Assembly: GCF_002252505.1 (NCBI RefSeq)
Contig: NZ_NNRL01000161.1
Span: 1-64,000 of the forward strand
Direction of reading: 5' to 3'
From: Brucella grignonensis
Lineage (GTDB): Bacteria; Pseudomonadota; Alphaproteobacteria; Rhizobiales; Rhizobiaceae
Length of the DNA stretch: 64,000 bases
Part shown: in pieces, positions 46,547-56,523 of the stretch
Layout: every line of letters starts with the position of its first letter
Position numbering within the stretch: position 1 is the stretch's first letter
Translations under genes and position numbers: made by a program
Notes under the pieces: model-generated
Databases searched by the model: none
Told to the model about the DNA's origin: nothing
What the model saw: the letters and a program-made list of their open reading frames with translations, nothing else

Positions 46547-47353
46547 TTAATCCAGATCAAACGTCGCAATGACTGGCACGTGATCGGATGGACGATCCCA
46601 GCCGCGCGCCTCACGCAGAATTTGCAACTCCTGCATATGCGCTTCCAGATCAGCCGAACCCCATATGTGATCAAGCCTGCGGCCACGGTCAGCTGCATCC
46701 CAATCCTTGGCGCGATAGCTCCACCAGGTGTAGATTTTCTGGTCTGCCGGAATGACCTGACGCATCAGATCGCTCCAGCCGCCTTTCACACGCAGATCTT
46801 CCAGCGTTGTGGTCTCAATCGGTGTGTGACTGACGATCTTGAGAAGCTGCTTATGCGACCAGACGTCGTTTTCCAGCGGCGCAATATTGAGATCGCCCAC
46901 GAGAATTGACGAGTTCCCGTCCTGCCGGTTGGCCACAATGGCGCGCATTTCCTCCAGAAAGCCGAGCTTGTGCGCGAATTTCGGGTTGATTGCAGGATCA
47001 GGCTCATCGCCGCCCGCAGGCACGTAGAAATTATGGATACGCAGCTTCTTGTCGCCGGCTGAAACAACAGCACTCAGATGACGGCAATCGCCCATCTCGC
47101 AAAAGCCGATCTTTTCGACGTCACTCAGCGGACGTTTTGAGATGGTTGCGACGCCGTGATAGCCCTTCTGGCCACTGATCGCGATATGCTCATAACCGAG
47201 CGCACGGAAGCCCTTGGAAGGGAATTGATCATCCGGGCATTTTGTTTCCTGAAGGCAGAGAACATCCGGCTGATAATCGCTTAAAAACTGCTCGACCAGC
47301 GGCATGCGCAGGCGAACGGAATTGATGTTCCAGGTAGCAACAGAAAAGGTCAT
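46547..47353 (-). CDS. xthA: Exodeoxyribonuclease III
   Basis: AP endonuclease and 3' exonuclease of base-excision repair, 268 residues. The EEP-family motifs are present: LQETKCPDD near 33-41, GDLNIAP near 155 and SDHVPVIATF at the C-terminus. It lies 55 bp downstream of the ABC-F leader region on the same strand with a family B repeat before its start. Confidence 0.95.
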   Translation of the reverse strand: MTFSVATWNINSVRLRMPLVEQFLSDYQPDVLCLQETKCPDDQFPSKGFRALGYEHIAISGQKGYHGVATISKRPLSDVEKIGFCEMGDCRHLSAVVSAGDKKLRIHNFYVPAGGDEPDPAINPKFAHKLGFLEEMRAIVANRQDGNSSILVGDLNIAPLENDVWSHKQLLKIVSHTPIETTTLEDLRVKGGWSDLMRQVIPADQKIYTWWSYRAKDWDAADRGRRLDHIWGSADLEAHMQELQILREARGWDRPSDHVPVIATFDLD

Positions 47354-47389
47354 GGGGATAAGACTCGCGGACGCTCTAACTATTTGTTG

Positions 47390-47444
47390 TTACGCATTGT
47401 CCAGCGCAAAACCACTTCGCACTTTTGCTGGAAATGCTTTGAGA
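47390..47444. repeat. Family B repeat, minus orientation
   Basis: Runs from TACGCATTG (47390 area) through GCGCAAAACCACTTCGCACT to TTTGCTGGAAATGC. It is the reverse of the 29441 copy. It lies between lolA and xthA. Confidence 0.7.
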
Positions 47445-47497
47445 TGGCCGCGAACCTAACGATTTATCTGACAATTGCAATTATCGAGCGTGAAGAT

Positions 47498-48184
47498 TTA
47501 CTGGCCCTTACGCTTCATCGCGATGCGCTGATAGTCGATCTTGAACATATCATCGGTGAAACGAACGCCGCTGCGGACATTGAACACCATGATCGTGGTG
47601 TCGAGGCCCTGTGCGTCGGTGATGGTCCACTGCTTGAGATCCATGGTCTTTGGCTCAAACATCATGGTGATTTTCGAGTTGCCAAAGGCCGTTTTGTCAG
47701 CAACCACCAGCGTGGTCATGTCCGGGTCCTGCTTGACGCTCTGAAGGCGCCCACCACCAAGATCGATACGATCGGCAAGCAGCATTTTCAAAGGCGTGGT
47801 GCCCAGCGCATACATATCCCAGGTGTCGAGCTTGCGATTGTTGATGACAACCTGATTGCCATCCGAAATGACGCGGATCGGCGACTTGTCATAGTTGAAG
47901 CGAATCTTGCCCGGACGCTCCAGATAGAAGGTTCCGCCGGTCTGCTCACCCTTGGGGCCGAACTGAACGAATTCACCGGTCAGTGTGCGCAGGGAAGAGA
48001 AGTGATCTGCAATCTGTTGAGCCGCTGCAGCATTTCCTGCGCCCTGCGCCTGTGCAACAGCTGGTACGAATGCCGGAGCTGCCGCGCCAAGAACCAATGC
48101 TCCCAATACGGCTGCAAAGCGGCTGGCTTTCGCAAATGCGGAAATACGGGAGAACATCATCGGCAAACTCTCTGTTTTCATCAT
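47498..48184 (-). CDS. lolA: LolA-like outer-membrane lipoprotein carrier
   Basis: A 228-residue periplasmic protein with a signal sequence (about residues 20-46, ending AVAQA) followed by the LolA fold, including LTGEFVQFGPKG near 70 and FYLERPGKIRFNYDKSP near 87. LolA carries lipoproteins from LolCDE to the outer membrane. The start is at one of two adjacent ATGs (48184 or 48181). It is downstream of ftsK on the same strand. Confidence 0.9.
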   Translation of the reverse strand: MMKTESLPMMFSRISAFAKASRFAAVLGALVLGAAAPAFVPAVAQAQGAGNAAAAQQIADHFSSLRTLTGEFVQFGPKGEQTGGTFYLERPGKIRFNYDKSPIRVISDGNQVVINNRKLDTWDMYALGTTPLKMLLADRIDLGGGRLQSVKQDPDMTTLVVADKTAFGNSKITMMFEPKTMDLKQWTITDAQGLDTTIMVFNVRSGVRFTDDMFKIDYQRIAMKRKGQ

Positions 48185-48226
48185 CTTCTTAAAATAGTCC
48201 GGCAGTTGGGCACCAGTGTGGCAGCT

Positions 48227-48328
48227 AGAGCATTTCCTGTTTTTCTTGAATCATTAGAAATGTTCTATCTCTTTGTTTTTTCGCATTATCCGACGCAAAA
48301 CCGCTTCGCACTTTTGCTGGAAATGCTC
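48227..48328. repeat. AGAGC palindromic unit with family B right half
   Basis: Starts AGAGCATTTCC (48227-48237) and ends GGAAATGCTC (48319-48328), forming terminal inverted arms around an AT-rich centre. The right half is a family B copy. It fills the gap between ftsK and lolA. Confidence 0.7.
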
Positions 48329-48350
48329 CACAGCCGATGAGATTTGAGTC

Positions 48351-50924
48351 CTAAAACTCGTCGTCACCGGTCGGCACCAATATCTCGCGCTTGCCCGCAT
48401 GATTGGCAGGCCCGACAATGCCTTCTTCTTCCATGCGCTCGATGATCGAAGCCGCACGATTATAGCCAATGCCCAGGCGACGCTGGATATAGGAAGTCGA
48501 AGCCTTCTTGTCGCGCAACACGACCGCCACGGCCTGATCATAAGGATCATCCGAATTTTCGAGGTTCGACGTTCCAGCCGGGCCGCCGCCTTCATCCTCG
48601 TCATCATCTTCAGTGATGGCATCGAGATATTCCGGCACGCCCTGAAGCTTCAGGTGCTGAACAACGCGCTCAACTTCATCGTCACCGACAAATGGACCAT
48701 GCACACGCTGGATACGTCCGCCGCCTGCCATGAACAACATGTCGCCCTGACCAAGCAATTGCTCCGCACCCTGTTCGCCAAGAATGGTGCGGCTGTCGAT
48801 CTTGGATGTCACCTGGAACGAGATACGGGTCGGGAAGTTGGCCTTGATCGTACCGGTGATAACATCGACCGATGGACGCTGCGTCGCCATGATGACGTGG
48901 ATACCAGCCGCACGCGCCATCTGTGCCAGCCGCTGCACCGTGCCTTCGATGTCCTTGCCTGCAACCATCATCAGGTCGGCCATTTCGTCGATAATCACGA
49001 CAATATATGGCATTGGTTCAAGATCGAGCTGTTCGGTTTCGTAGATCGCTTCGCCCGTATTGCGGTCAAAGCCGGTCTGCACTGTGCGGGCGATCTGCTC
49101 ACCCTTCTTCTGCGCCTGACCGACACGCTGGTTGAAGCCGTCAATATTGCGGACGCCAACCTTGGACATCTTGCGATAACGGTCTTCCATTTCGCGCACG
49201 GTCCATTTGAGCGCAACAACAGCTTTTTTCGGATCGGTCACGACCGGGGTCAAGAGATGCGGAATACCGTCATAGATCGAGAGTTCCAGCATTTTCGGAT
49301 CGATCATGATCAGGCGGCATTCCTGCGGCGTCATGCGATAGAGCAGCGACAGGATCATCGTGTTGATCGCAACCGATTTACCAGACCCCGTCGTACCGGC
49401 GACCAGCAAATGCGGCATCTTGGCGATATCGGCAATCACCGGCTCGCCATTGATGGTTTTACCAAGCGCAAGTGCAAGCTTGGATTTCGATTGCTCGAAG
49501 TCGCGACTTGCCAGCATTTCGCGCAGATAAACCATTTCGCGCTTCTGGTTCGGCAGTTCAATGCCGATAACATTGCGACCCGGAACAACGGCGACACGCG
49601 CGGCAATGGCGCTCATGGAACGGGCGATATCATCCGCCAGTCCAATGACACGGGATGATTTGATGCCCGGCGCCGGTTCAAGTTCGTAGAGAGTTACAAC
49701 CGGCCCCGGCTTGACATTGATGATCTCGCCGCGCACGCCAAAATCTTCCAGCACGCCTTCAAGCAGGCGCGCATTCTGTTCGAGCGCATCCTTGGAAAGC
49801 GATGCATCGCGTTGCACGAGCTTTGGTTCGGCCAGATAATGCAGGGACGGCATTTCAAATGCGCCACCTTCCTTCAGGAATGAAGGCTGAGCCTCACGCT
49901 GGATACGCGCACCGCTCTTTGGTGCAGGCGCACGTTCGCCAACCCGTGCCTTGGAGCGTTGTGGCGGCGCATCATGCCATTCTTCGCCTGCAAGTGGTGC
50001 CGCTTCCATGCCGCCGTCAAAATCATCATCATTATCGAATGGAGGCTGTTCGGAGGACGCGCCACCAAAACCCGGATCGCGACGCGCATTATTGCGGGTT
50101 TCAGCGCTGCGACGCACGCTGCGCATATCGCCATATTCGTCTTCACGCGGTTTACGACGGTTCAGGCCAGTCAGTCGCTTGAAAGTCGCAGATGCGCTGA
50201 GCATCGTATGCGTCAGAGCACCCACATATTGCGATATGCCGCCTGAAGAGCTTTCATCTTCTTCATCGTCACTATCCGCAAAATCGTCTTCAGCAGGTGC
50301 GCCGTGTGAAGCCCGCGTGTTGACCAGCGCCTCACGGCGTCCAACAATTCCACTTGCAAACAGACAAAGCCAGAGTGCTGGCAAGGCAAGCACCAACGCG
50401 ATCCCCGATGCAATGGCACCCTGTGGGAACGCTCCCAGAAACAGTCCGGGCAGACGCAGCATCATATCACCAAACACGCCACCAAGGCCGATAGGCATCG
50501 GCCAGCTTTGCGGCACGGCAAAGCAGCTCGCAATGGCTGCAAACAGCAAAGCAGCCCCCATCCAGGCAAAGCTGCGCTTCGCAACCCGGCTTATGCCGCC
50601 GCGTGTCATGAGCAGCAGCGACCAGATGACCAGAGGCAGCAGAACCGGAACGCTGGCAAGGCCGAAGAACTGCATCGCAAGATCGGAGAAGACTGCGCCG
50701 GGATAGCCAAGCGCGTTGGTAACGGGATTATCCGTCGCGTGGCTAAGGCTTGGGTCCGCAACATTCCATGTCGCAAGCGCGCCCACAGCCGCAGCGGTCA
50801 ACGAAAGCAACCCCAGCCCAAAGAGGATATAGAACTGCCTGCGGAAGATATTGGCCAGTTTCAGCCTGTCTTCCGAAATCCGCTCGTCACGAAGCGGGTA
50901 TGAGGGCGAATATCCTTGCCGCAT
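48351..50924 (-). CDS. ftsK: DNA translocase FtsK
   Basis: Couples chromosome segregation to division. The 857-residue protein has about four N-terminal helices (33-55, 80-110, 120-140, 165-195), a linker rich in charged residues, and the motor domain with Walker [14 protein letters not shown] near 508. The gamma winged-helix at the C-terminus ([20 protein letters not shown]) recognises KOPS. A CtrA box lies 86 bp upstream of the start, and lolA follows. Confidence 0.95.
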   Translation of the reverse strand: MRQGYSPSYPLRDERISEDRLKLANIFRRQFYILFGLGLLSLTAAAVGALATWNVADPSLSHATDNPVTNALGYPGAVFSDLAMQFFGLASVPVLLPLVIWSLLLMTRGGISRVAKRSFAWMGAALLFAAIASCFAVPQSWPMPIGLGGVFGDMMLRLPGLFLGAFPQGAIASGIALVLALPALWLCLFASGIVGRREALVNTRASHGAPAEDDFADSDDEEDESSSGGISQYVGALTHTMLSASATFKRLTGLNRRKPREDEYGDMRSVRRSAETRNNARRDPGFGGASSEQPPFDNDDDFDGGMEAAPLAGEEWHDAPPQRSKARVGERAPAPKSGARIQREAQPSFLKEGGAFEMPSLHYLAEPKLVQRDASLSKDALEQNARLLEGVLEDFGVRGEIINVKPGPVVTLYELEPAPGIKSSRVIGLADDIARSMSAIAARVAVVPGRNVIGIELPNQKREMVYLREMLASRDFEQSKSKLALALGKTINGEPVIADIAKMPHLLVAGTTGSGKSVAINTMILSLLYRMTPQECRLIMIDPKMLELSIYDGIPHLLTPVVTDPKKAVVALKWTVREMEDRYRKMSKVGVRNIDGFNQRVGQAQKKGEQIARTVQTGFDRNTGEAIYETEQLDLEPMPYIVVIIDEMADLMMVAGKDIEGTVQRLAQMARAAGIHVIMATQRPSVDVITGTIKANFPTRISFQVTSKIDSRTILGEQGAEQLLGQGDMLFMAGGGRIQRVHGPFVGDDEVERVVQHLKLQGVPEYLDAITEDDDEDEGGGPAGTSNLENSDDPYDQAVAVVLRDKKASTSYIQRRLGIGYNRAASIIERMEEEGIVGPANHAGKREILVPTGDDEF

Positions 50925-51009
50925 AAAGCCTGTCCCGAACCATGTTTTATTGCCGTCTGGTTTTAAGCCTCGGGCGTAATGAATCGGGGCGATCCTAGCC
51001 TTGCGATGG

Positions 51010-51025
51010 TTAATTCCCCATTAAC
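51010..51025. promoter_or_regulatory. CtrA box upstream of ftsK
   Basis: TTAATTCCCCATTAAC fits TTAA-N7-TTAAC, and it is extended to a palindrome GGTTAA-N7-TTAACC. It lies 86 bp upstream of the ftsK start, almost the same distance as the box before ftsE. Confidence 0.75.
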
Positions 51026-51063
51026 CATGCGATGACTTATCCAAAGGAATTCAATCGCCAATG

Positions 51064-51092
51064 AAAAAGGCGCGGTTTCCCGCGCCTTTTTC
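51064..51092. terminator. Rho-independent terminator of amtB
   Basis: AAGGCGCGG and CCGCGCCTT form a strong stem with a 3-4 base loop, flanked by A and T runs on both sides. It lies 20 bp after the amtB stop on the minus strand. Confidence 0.88.
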
Positions 51093-51111
51093 CTGTTGAG
51101 ACAACTCTGTT

Positions 51112-52413
51112 CTACTGAACAGACTCGCCGTGCAAAGCGATATCGAGGCCTTCCATTTCGGCCTGCTTGCTTGGACGCAGACCCATAACGGCCTTGACCA
51201 CATACAGAATGATTGCCGTGGCGACTGCCGTGTAAACAACGGTGACCGCGGCACCAAAGAACTGCTTGCCAACGGTTGCACCTTCACCGGCTGCGTTGAT
51301 CGTGGCATCAGCAAAGACACCGGTCAGGATCGCACCGACAAAGCCGCCAACGCCGTGAACACCGAATGCATCAAGCGAGTCGTCATAGCCAAGCGCATGC
51401 TTGATCTTGACGGCTGCAATGTAACAGACAGCACCTGCGATAATACCCAGAATGAGCGCGCCCATTGGATTGACGAAGCCAGCAGCAGGCGTGACAGCAA
51501 CAAGACCTGCAACAGCACCCGAAATGATACCAAGAACGCTTGGCTTACCGGCAATCGCCCATTCCGCAAACATCCAGGCAAGAGCAGCACCAGCGGTCGC
51601 TACCTGTGTGTTGAGCATGGCAACAGCGGCAAGGGAATTTGCACCAACAGCCGAGCCCGCATTGAAGCCGAACCAGCCCACCCACAGAAGGGCTGCACCA
51701 ATGACCGAAAGAACGAGGTTATGCGGCGCCATGTTGGTCTGTCCGTAACCATCGCGCTTGCCGATGATGAGGGCTGCGACGAGGCCTGCAACACCGGCAT
51801 TTATGTGAACAACCGTACCGCCGGCAAAATCGAGCACGCCATCCGACGCCATGAAACCACCGCCCCAGACCCAATGCGCGACCGGGATATAGACGATGAA
51901 CAGCCACAATGTCAGGAAGACCAGCATGGAGGAAAACTTCATGCGTTCAGCAAACGAACCCGCAATAAGCGCTGGCGTGATGATCGCGAACGTCATCTGG
52001 AAGACAATAAAGAGATATTCCGGAATGGTGCCCGTAAGCGATTCCATCGTCACACCGGAAAAGAATGCCTTGGAGAGACCACCAATATAGGCATTCATGG
52101 AGCCGCCATCGGTGAAGGCCAGCGAATAACCCGCGACCATCCACAGAACCGACATAAGGCACGTGACGGCAAAGCTCTGCATGACCGTCGAAAGTACGTT
52201 CTTCTTACGCACCATACCGCCATAGAACAGCGCCAGGCCCGGGATGGTCATCATCAACACGAGCGCGGTTGAAGTCAGCATCCAGGCCGTATCGCCGGTA
52301 TCAAGTGTCGGGGTGGGCGCGGCTGCATCCTGAGCCAGTGCTGTTCCTGCAAGAACGAGCAGTGCTGGCAAGGTGGCCAAAGCCGTTTGCTTGAATCTTC
52401 CTGTTATGAGCAT
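51112..52413 (-). CDS. amtB: Ammonium transporter AmtB
   Basis: A 433-residue Amt channel with a cleaved signal sequence (about 1-27, ending ALA), eleven helices, and the twin pore histidines in TVVHINAG (near 197) and FGVHGVGG (near 345). It takes up ammonium during nitrogen limitation. A sigma-54 promoter and an NtrC-like site lie upstream. The glnK gene usually beside amtB is absent from both sides here; tesB is the next gene. Confidence 0.95.
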   Translation of the reverse strand: MLITGRFKQTALATLPALLVLAGTALAQDAAAPTPTLDTGDTAWMLTSTALVLMMTIPGLALFYGGMVRKKNVLSTVMQSFAVTCLMSVLWMVAGYSLAFTDGGSMNAYIGGLSKAFFSGVTMESLTGTIPEYLFIVFQMTFAIITPALIAGSFAERMKFSSMLVFLTLWLFIVYIPVAHWVWGGGFMASDGVLDFAGGTVVHINAGVAGLVAALIIGKRDGYGQTNMAPHNLVLSVIGAALLWVGWFGFNAGSAVGANSLAAVAMLNTQVATAGAALAWMFAEWAIAGKPSVLGIISGAVAGLVAVTPAAGFVNPMGALILGIIAGAVCYIAAVKIKHALGYDDSLDAFGVHGVGGFVGAILTGVFADATINAAGEGATVGKQFFGAAVTVVYTAVATAIILYVVKAVMGLRPSKQAEMEGLDIALHGESVQ

Positions 52414-52480
52414 CGAGTATCTCCGTCGAATGGCGGCTTCAAACGCGTCTGCGCTGAAAAGACCGGTTCAGACTAAGAGA

Positions 52481-52496
52481 AACAAAAATCGTGCCA
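52481..52496 (-). promoter_or_regulatory. Sigma-54 promoter of amtB
   Basis: On the minus strand TGGCACGATTTTTGTT matches the consensus TGGCACG-N4-TTGCW with one change in the final dinucleotide. The expected start site is about 55 bases before the amtB ATG. Confidence 0.8.
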
Positions 52497-52509
52497 GTTG
52501 AGTTGGGCA

Positions 52510-52524
52510 GCACCGCTCAAGTGC
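52510..52524. promoter_or_regulatory. NtrC-type binding site upstream of amtB
   Basis: GCACCGCTCAAGTGC fits the NtrC half-site pattern GCAC-N7-GTGC. Its centre is about 45 bp upstream of the predicted transcription start. The rest of 52525-52792 is A+T-rich with no ORF large enough for GlnK. Confidence 0.65.
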
Positions 52525-52792
52525 GATTTTTCTGATATTCACCGCACGACATATGATGGAAACAGGAGACGGGTTGCCGCATTTTCGCCTAAAGTCCGGG
52601 CTTTTCGACGAGCGCTGAGGCGGCGCCAGCTTCTCAAAAAAATATCCGAATAAAAAATCGAGCGGCTTTCCGACGACGGAAAAACCGCTCTAAGTGATTC
52701 ATCGGATTCAGCTTTTGTATTTTATGCGGGATCAAGCCACCCCACAAGTGCATAAAATTTAATCGATGAATTTTTCGATGATTAAAATATAA

Positions 52793-53725
52793 TCACTTGT
52801 CTTTTTCATGCACGCGAATAAGTCCCTCCTGCGCAACCGACGCAATCAAAAGCCCGTCACGTGTGTAAAGCGCACCGCGATTGAAACCGCGCGCACCGGA
52901 AGCACTTGGCGTGTCCTGCGTGTACAGGAGCCAGTCATCGAGCCGACAAGGACGGTGGAACCACATTGCGTGATCAAGGCTCGCCACCTGCAAATCACGG
53001 TCGAAAATGGTGCGTCCATGCGGATGCAGTGATGTATCGAGCAACGTCATATCCGACAGATAAGCAAGGATTGCCGCCTGCAGAGCACGATCGTCGGGCA
53101 CGATGCCACGCGCACGCACCCAGACATGCTGGCTGGGCGCGAGCTTCTCACGCGAAAAATAATGCTTGAGCGAAACCGGCTTGATTTCAATCGGCCGCTC
53201 CTGCTCCCAGTATTTGCGCACGCCTGCAGGGGCGAGGTGGAGATATTCTTCCTTCAGATCGTGATCGCCGACCAGTTGTTCCGGCATCGGCAGGTCTTTC
53301 GGCATATCAATCTGATGGCTCAAACCATCTTCATCAATCTGGAAGGACGCAGACAATGTGAATATCGCCTTGCCATGCTGCTTGGCCAGCACGCGACGCG
53401 TATTGAAGCTGGAACCGTCACGGATGCGGTCAACCTCATAGACAATCGGAATGGACGGATCACCCGGGCGCACAAAATATCCGTGCAGGGAATGAACGTG
53501 CCGATCCGGCTCAACGGTGCGCTGCGCAGCGATCAGCGCCTGACCGATCACCTGCCCGCCGAACACACGCTGCCAGCCGACCTGCGGGCTGTTGCCGCGG
53601 AAGAGATCCATTTCAAGTGTTTCGAGATCAAGCGTTTCGAGCAACTGCTGCATCGCAGCGGTTTGTTCGCTTTTCACCACACTCGGTTTTTCATTATCGG
53701 ACCCAGTCTTTTCATTATCTGACAT
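52793..53725 (-). CDS. tesB: Acyl-CoA thioesterase II
   Basis: A double hot-dog thioesterase of 310 residues that hydrolyses medium- and long-chain acyl-CoAs. GWQRVFGGQVIGQALIAA near 51 and HSLHGYFVRPGDPSIPI near 78 mark the first fold; the second ends with SLDHAMWFHRP near 257. ATG 53725 (MSDNEKTGSDNEKP) is used. The N-terminus carries a tandem SDNEK repeat. It is divergent from the UbiH-family gene. Confidence 0.93.
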   Translation of the reverse strand: MSDNEKTGSDNEKPSVVKSEQTAAMQQLLETLDLETLEMDLFRGNSPQVGWQRVFGGQVIGQALIAAQRTVEPDRHVHSLHGYFVRPGDPSIPIVYEVDRIRDGSSFNTRRVLAKQHGKAIFTLSASFQIDEDGLSHQIDMPKDLPMPEQLVGDHDLKEEYLHLAPAGVRKYWEQERPIEIKPVSLKHYFSREKLAPSQHVWVRARGIVPDDRALQAAILAYLSDMTLLDTSLHPHGRTIFDRDLQVASLDHAMWFHRPCRLDDWLLYTQDTPSASGARGFNRGALYTRDGLLIASVAQEGLIRVHEKDK

Positions 53726-53859
53726 GGACAGCCTGTCTCCTGAAATCCTATATAGGCAATATATTCTCGGTGAACTGTTTGTGCCTGCACAAGAGAAACT
53801 GTCAAGTGGAAGCCTTTGCTTCACCGAAGGGTGATCTGAATATCCGAAAGGAACGAGCG

Positions 53860-55104
53860 ATGTCTTCAACCAGCAGTCAAAAGACAACGGACAAGAACGA
53901 TCTCATCATTGCAGGCGGCGGTTATGTCGGGCTTGTGACTGCTGTTGCCGTCAAGTCCGCCGCTCCGCATCTTTCTGTAACAGTTATTGATGGCGCACCA
54001 GCTGGCGCATGGAAAAAAGACCCACGCGCGTCTTCCATTGCTGCCGCGGCCTCTCGGATGCTCGACAAGCTTGGCTGCTGGCAGGAAATCGTTACCGAAG
54101 CTCAGCCCATCACCGAAATGGTTGTCACCGATTCCCGCACATCTGATCCCGTGCGTCCGGTGTACCTCACCTTTTCAGGCGACGTTAACCCCGGTGAGCC
54201 GTTCGCGCATATGGTTGAAAACCGCGTTCTCAACACCGCACTTCACAAACAGGCAGAGAAGCTCGGCATCACCTTCATCGAAGGCATGAGCGTCGAGAAT
54301 TTCGAAACCAATCCGGAATCCGTCACTGTCAAACTGGCAAATGGCGAAACGCTCACGACACGCCTGCTGATTGCTGCCGATGGTGCAAAATCGCGCCTGC
54401 GTGACATTGCAGGCATCAAGACGGTCAACTGGGACTATGATCAGTCCGGCATCGTTTGCAACGTCGCCCATGAACGTCCGCATGGTGGTCGCGCTGATGA
54501 ACATTTCCTGCCTGCCGGTCCGTTCGCGATTCTCCCGCTTCCCGGCAATCGCAGTTCGCTTGTCTGGACAGAACGCACAGCAGATGCCGAACGGTTGATC
54601 CGCGAAGATGATTTCATTTTTGAAGCCGAGCTTGAACAGCGCTTCGGCCATCGCCTTGGCGCACTCACTGTCGAAGGGCCACGCCGTGCATTCCCGCTCG
54701 GCCTGACACTGGCGCGTGAATTCGTGAAACCACGCTTTGCGCTCGTAGGTGACGCTGCACACCGCATCCATCCGATTGCCGGCCAGGGCCTCAATCTTGG
54801 CTTCCGTGATGCAGCAGCCATCGCTGAAGTCATTGTTGAAACCGATCGCCTTGGTCTCGATATCGGCTCTTTTGCGGCCCTTGAACGCTATCAGGCATGG
54901 CGCCGCTTCGACACGGTGCAGATGGGCGTCACGACCGATGTGCTGACCAAATTATTCTCCAATGACAATCCGGCAATTCGCACGATCCGCGACATCGGCC
55001 TTGGGCTTGTCGACCGCGTTCCAAGCGTCAAATCCTTCTTCATCAAACAGGCAGCAGGACTATCAGGCGATACTCCACGCCTTTTGCAGGGTGAAGCGAT
55101 TTAA
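53860..55104 (+). CDS. UbiH/COQ6 family FAD-dependent hydroxylase
   Basis: A 414-residue flavin monooxygenase for ubiquinone ring hydroxylation. LIIAGGGYVGLVTAVAV near 15-31 is the FAD-binding motif, DGAKSRLRD near 170 is the DG motif, and GDAAHRIHPIAGQGLNLGFRD near 300 is the GD signature with the ubiquinone-hydroxylase HP.AGQG pattern. ATG 53860 follows AAAGGA. Rhizobiales use UbiL/UbiM/COQ6 relatives, so the exact ring position is uncertain. Peripheral membrane. Confidence 0.9.
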   Translation: MSSTSSQKTTDKNDLIIAGGGYVGLVTAVAVKSAAPHLSVTVIDGAPAGAWKKDPRASSIAAAASRMLDKLGCWQEIVTEAQPITEMVVTDSRTSDPVRPVYLTFSGDVNPGEPFAHMVENRVLNTALHKQAEKLGITFIEGMSVENFETNPESVTVKLANGETLTTRLLIAADGAKSRLRDIAGIKTVNWDYDQSGIVCNVAHERPHGGRADEHFLPAGPFAILPLPGNRSSLVWTERTADAERLIREDDFIFEAELEQRFGHRLGALTVEGPRRAFPLGLTLAREFVKPRFALVGDAAHRIHPIAGQGLNLGFRDAAAIAEVIVETDRLGLDIGSFAALERYQAWRRFDTVQMGVTTDVLTKLFSNDNPAIRTIRDIGLGLVDRVPSVKSFFIKQAAGLSGDTPRLLQGEAI

Positions 55105-55170
55105 AGCATTTGAGCCAAAATCGGGAACCGGTTTTGCGTTCGGAAATGCGTCAAAACATATAGATCGGGT
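55103..55170. repeat. AGAGC-related repeat after the hydroxylase gene
   Basis: AAAGCATTTGAGCCAAAATC followed by GGGAACCGGTTTTGCG and AAATGCG. It is a variant of families B and the flanking repeats at 37946 and 38710. Confidence 0.6.
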
Positions 55171-55290
55171 CAAACGTGCAAAAGGGGCGTTACTTTTCGG
55201 GAATAACGCGACGCTTCCTGATGGCAAAAGCTTCAACCTTTGCTAAAAAAGAGCAGGCACTAGCTTAGGCGTCGGGGGACTCGCGAGCAT

Positions 55291-56496
55291 ATGCATACGG
55301 GTGACAGACTGATAGACAAAGCCATCCGCATGCAGAGCGGCTTATTGTCGGCAGAATTGCTGCACAGATTATCCAAAATCGCAGGCGCTCTGACCGTTTT
55401 GGCGGCTATCGCTGTTACAGTGATCTATTCGGTTACGAAACCCGACAACAACTGGGACATGATCCCCTATATCGCCACCGCCATTGAGAACCGATACCCG
55501 GATGCGGCGACGCTTCACGAAGAAACATGGCGGCAGGTTGCAGCTGTTACCACGCAAGACGAGATCAACGCTCTGAAATACGCCGGTGACTATCGCCGCG
55601 CGCAATGGGAAAGCCCCGATAACTTTCAGTCACAGCTCATCATGTACAGGGTCAAAATCGGCTATGTGCAAATGTTGCGCCTCATCGAGCCCTATACAGG
55701 GCTTGTGCTGGGAGGGCATCTCATCAGTCTCGCAGCAGCGATTGCTTCCGGTCTGATTATCCTCGCAATCCTCGCCTATTACAACGCGCTTCAGGCCGGA
55801 CTTCTGGTCGGGCCCGCCCTTCTGCTGGCAGGCTTTGGACCGATGACGTCTGCTGTCTTTCCAGACATTGTTCTGGCTGCATTTTCCTTTGCGGCCATTT
55901 TTGCCCTGATGAAAGAGCGCGACTGGCTCGCATCTGTCCTGCTCGTTCTGTCATTCACGATCAGGCCTGATAATATAATAATGATTTTTGCCCTGCTGAT
56001 AGCAGCAGTGCTTTTTGGCTGGCGCAAGCTGCCTTTGCTTACGGCATTCGTAGCATCCGTAATCATTGGCCTCGTTATCTCCAGTCGCGCCGGGCATCCC
56101 GGCTGGTGGGCACATCTCTATTTCACCTGCATCCAAATGCAGAATTCCATGAGTGACTTCAAGCCGGACTTCTCGCTTCTGCTCCTCATCAAGGCTTATA
56201 TTCGTGGTGTCATTCTGGCGCTTTATCTCGAAAGCTGGCCTTCAATGCTTTTGGTATCACTGGTGGCGTGGGCGGCAATGGCAAGAACCGGTATCAAGAC
56301 CACAATTCCTCGGCTCAATGGCATTGTTTTCGCCATGTTCATCGGGATGCTTGGCAAGTTCGTCTATTTCCCGATGCCCTATGACCGCTTTTTCTTCAAC
56401 ATGATCATAATTATGGTTCTGATGCTTTCCCTTGCATGGGCAGCGGATACAAACCGGAAAGTTGCACTGGAAGCAGCAGGGCACCGCCCTATGTGA
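55291..56496 (+). CDS. Polytopic membrane protein, GT-C-like, function unknown
   Basis: A 401-residue protein with about nine hydrophobic helices and a long extracytoplasmic loop between the first two (about 55-110) that contains NNWDMIPYIATAIEN. The arrangement and the early Asp-containing loop resemble GT-C fold glycosyltransferases, but no family signature is certain. It stands alone between the UbiH-family gene and osmC. The start at 55291 is uncertain; ATG 55330 is possible. Confidence 0.65.
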   Translation: MHTGDRLIDKAIRMQSGLLSAELLHRLSKIAGALTVLAAIAVTVIYSVTKPDNNWDMIPYIATAIENRYPDAATLHEETWRQVAAVTTQDEINALKYAGDYRRAQWESPDNFQSQLIMYRVKIGYVQMLRLIEPYTGLVLGGHLISLAAAIASGLIILAILAYYNALQAGLLVGPALLLAGFGPMTSAVFPDIVLAAFSFAAIFALMKERDWLASVLLVLSFTIRPDNIIMIFALLIAAVLFGWRKLPLLTAFVASVIIGLVISSRAGHPGWWAHLYFTCIQMQNSMSDFKPDFSLLLLIKAYIRGVILALYLESWPSMLLVSLVAWAAMARTGIKTTIPRLNGIVFAMFIGMLGKFVYFPMPYDRFFFNMIIIMVLMLSLAWAADTNRKVALEAAGHRPM

Positions 56497-56523
56497 GGTG
56501 TAACCCAAACAGAGGAGCTTCCC

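Noticed and set aside
48399..49658. 419-codon plus-strand ORF inside ftsK
   Set aside because: Antisense shadow of a well-supported gene with biased His/Arg/Asn composition and no domain.
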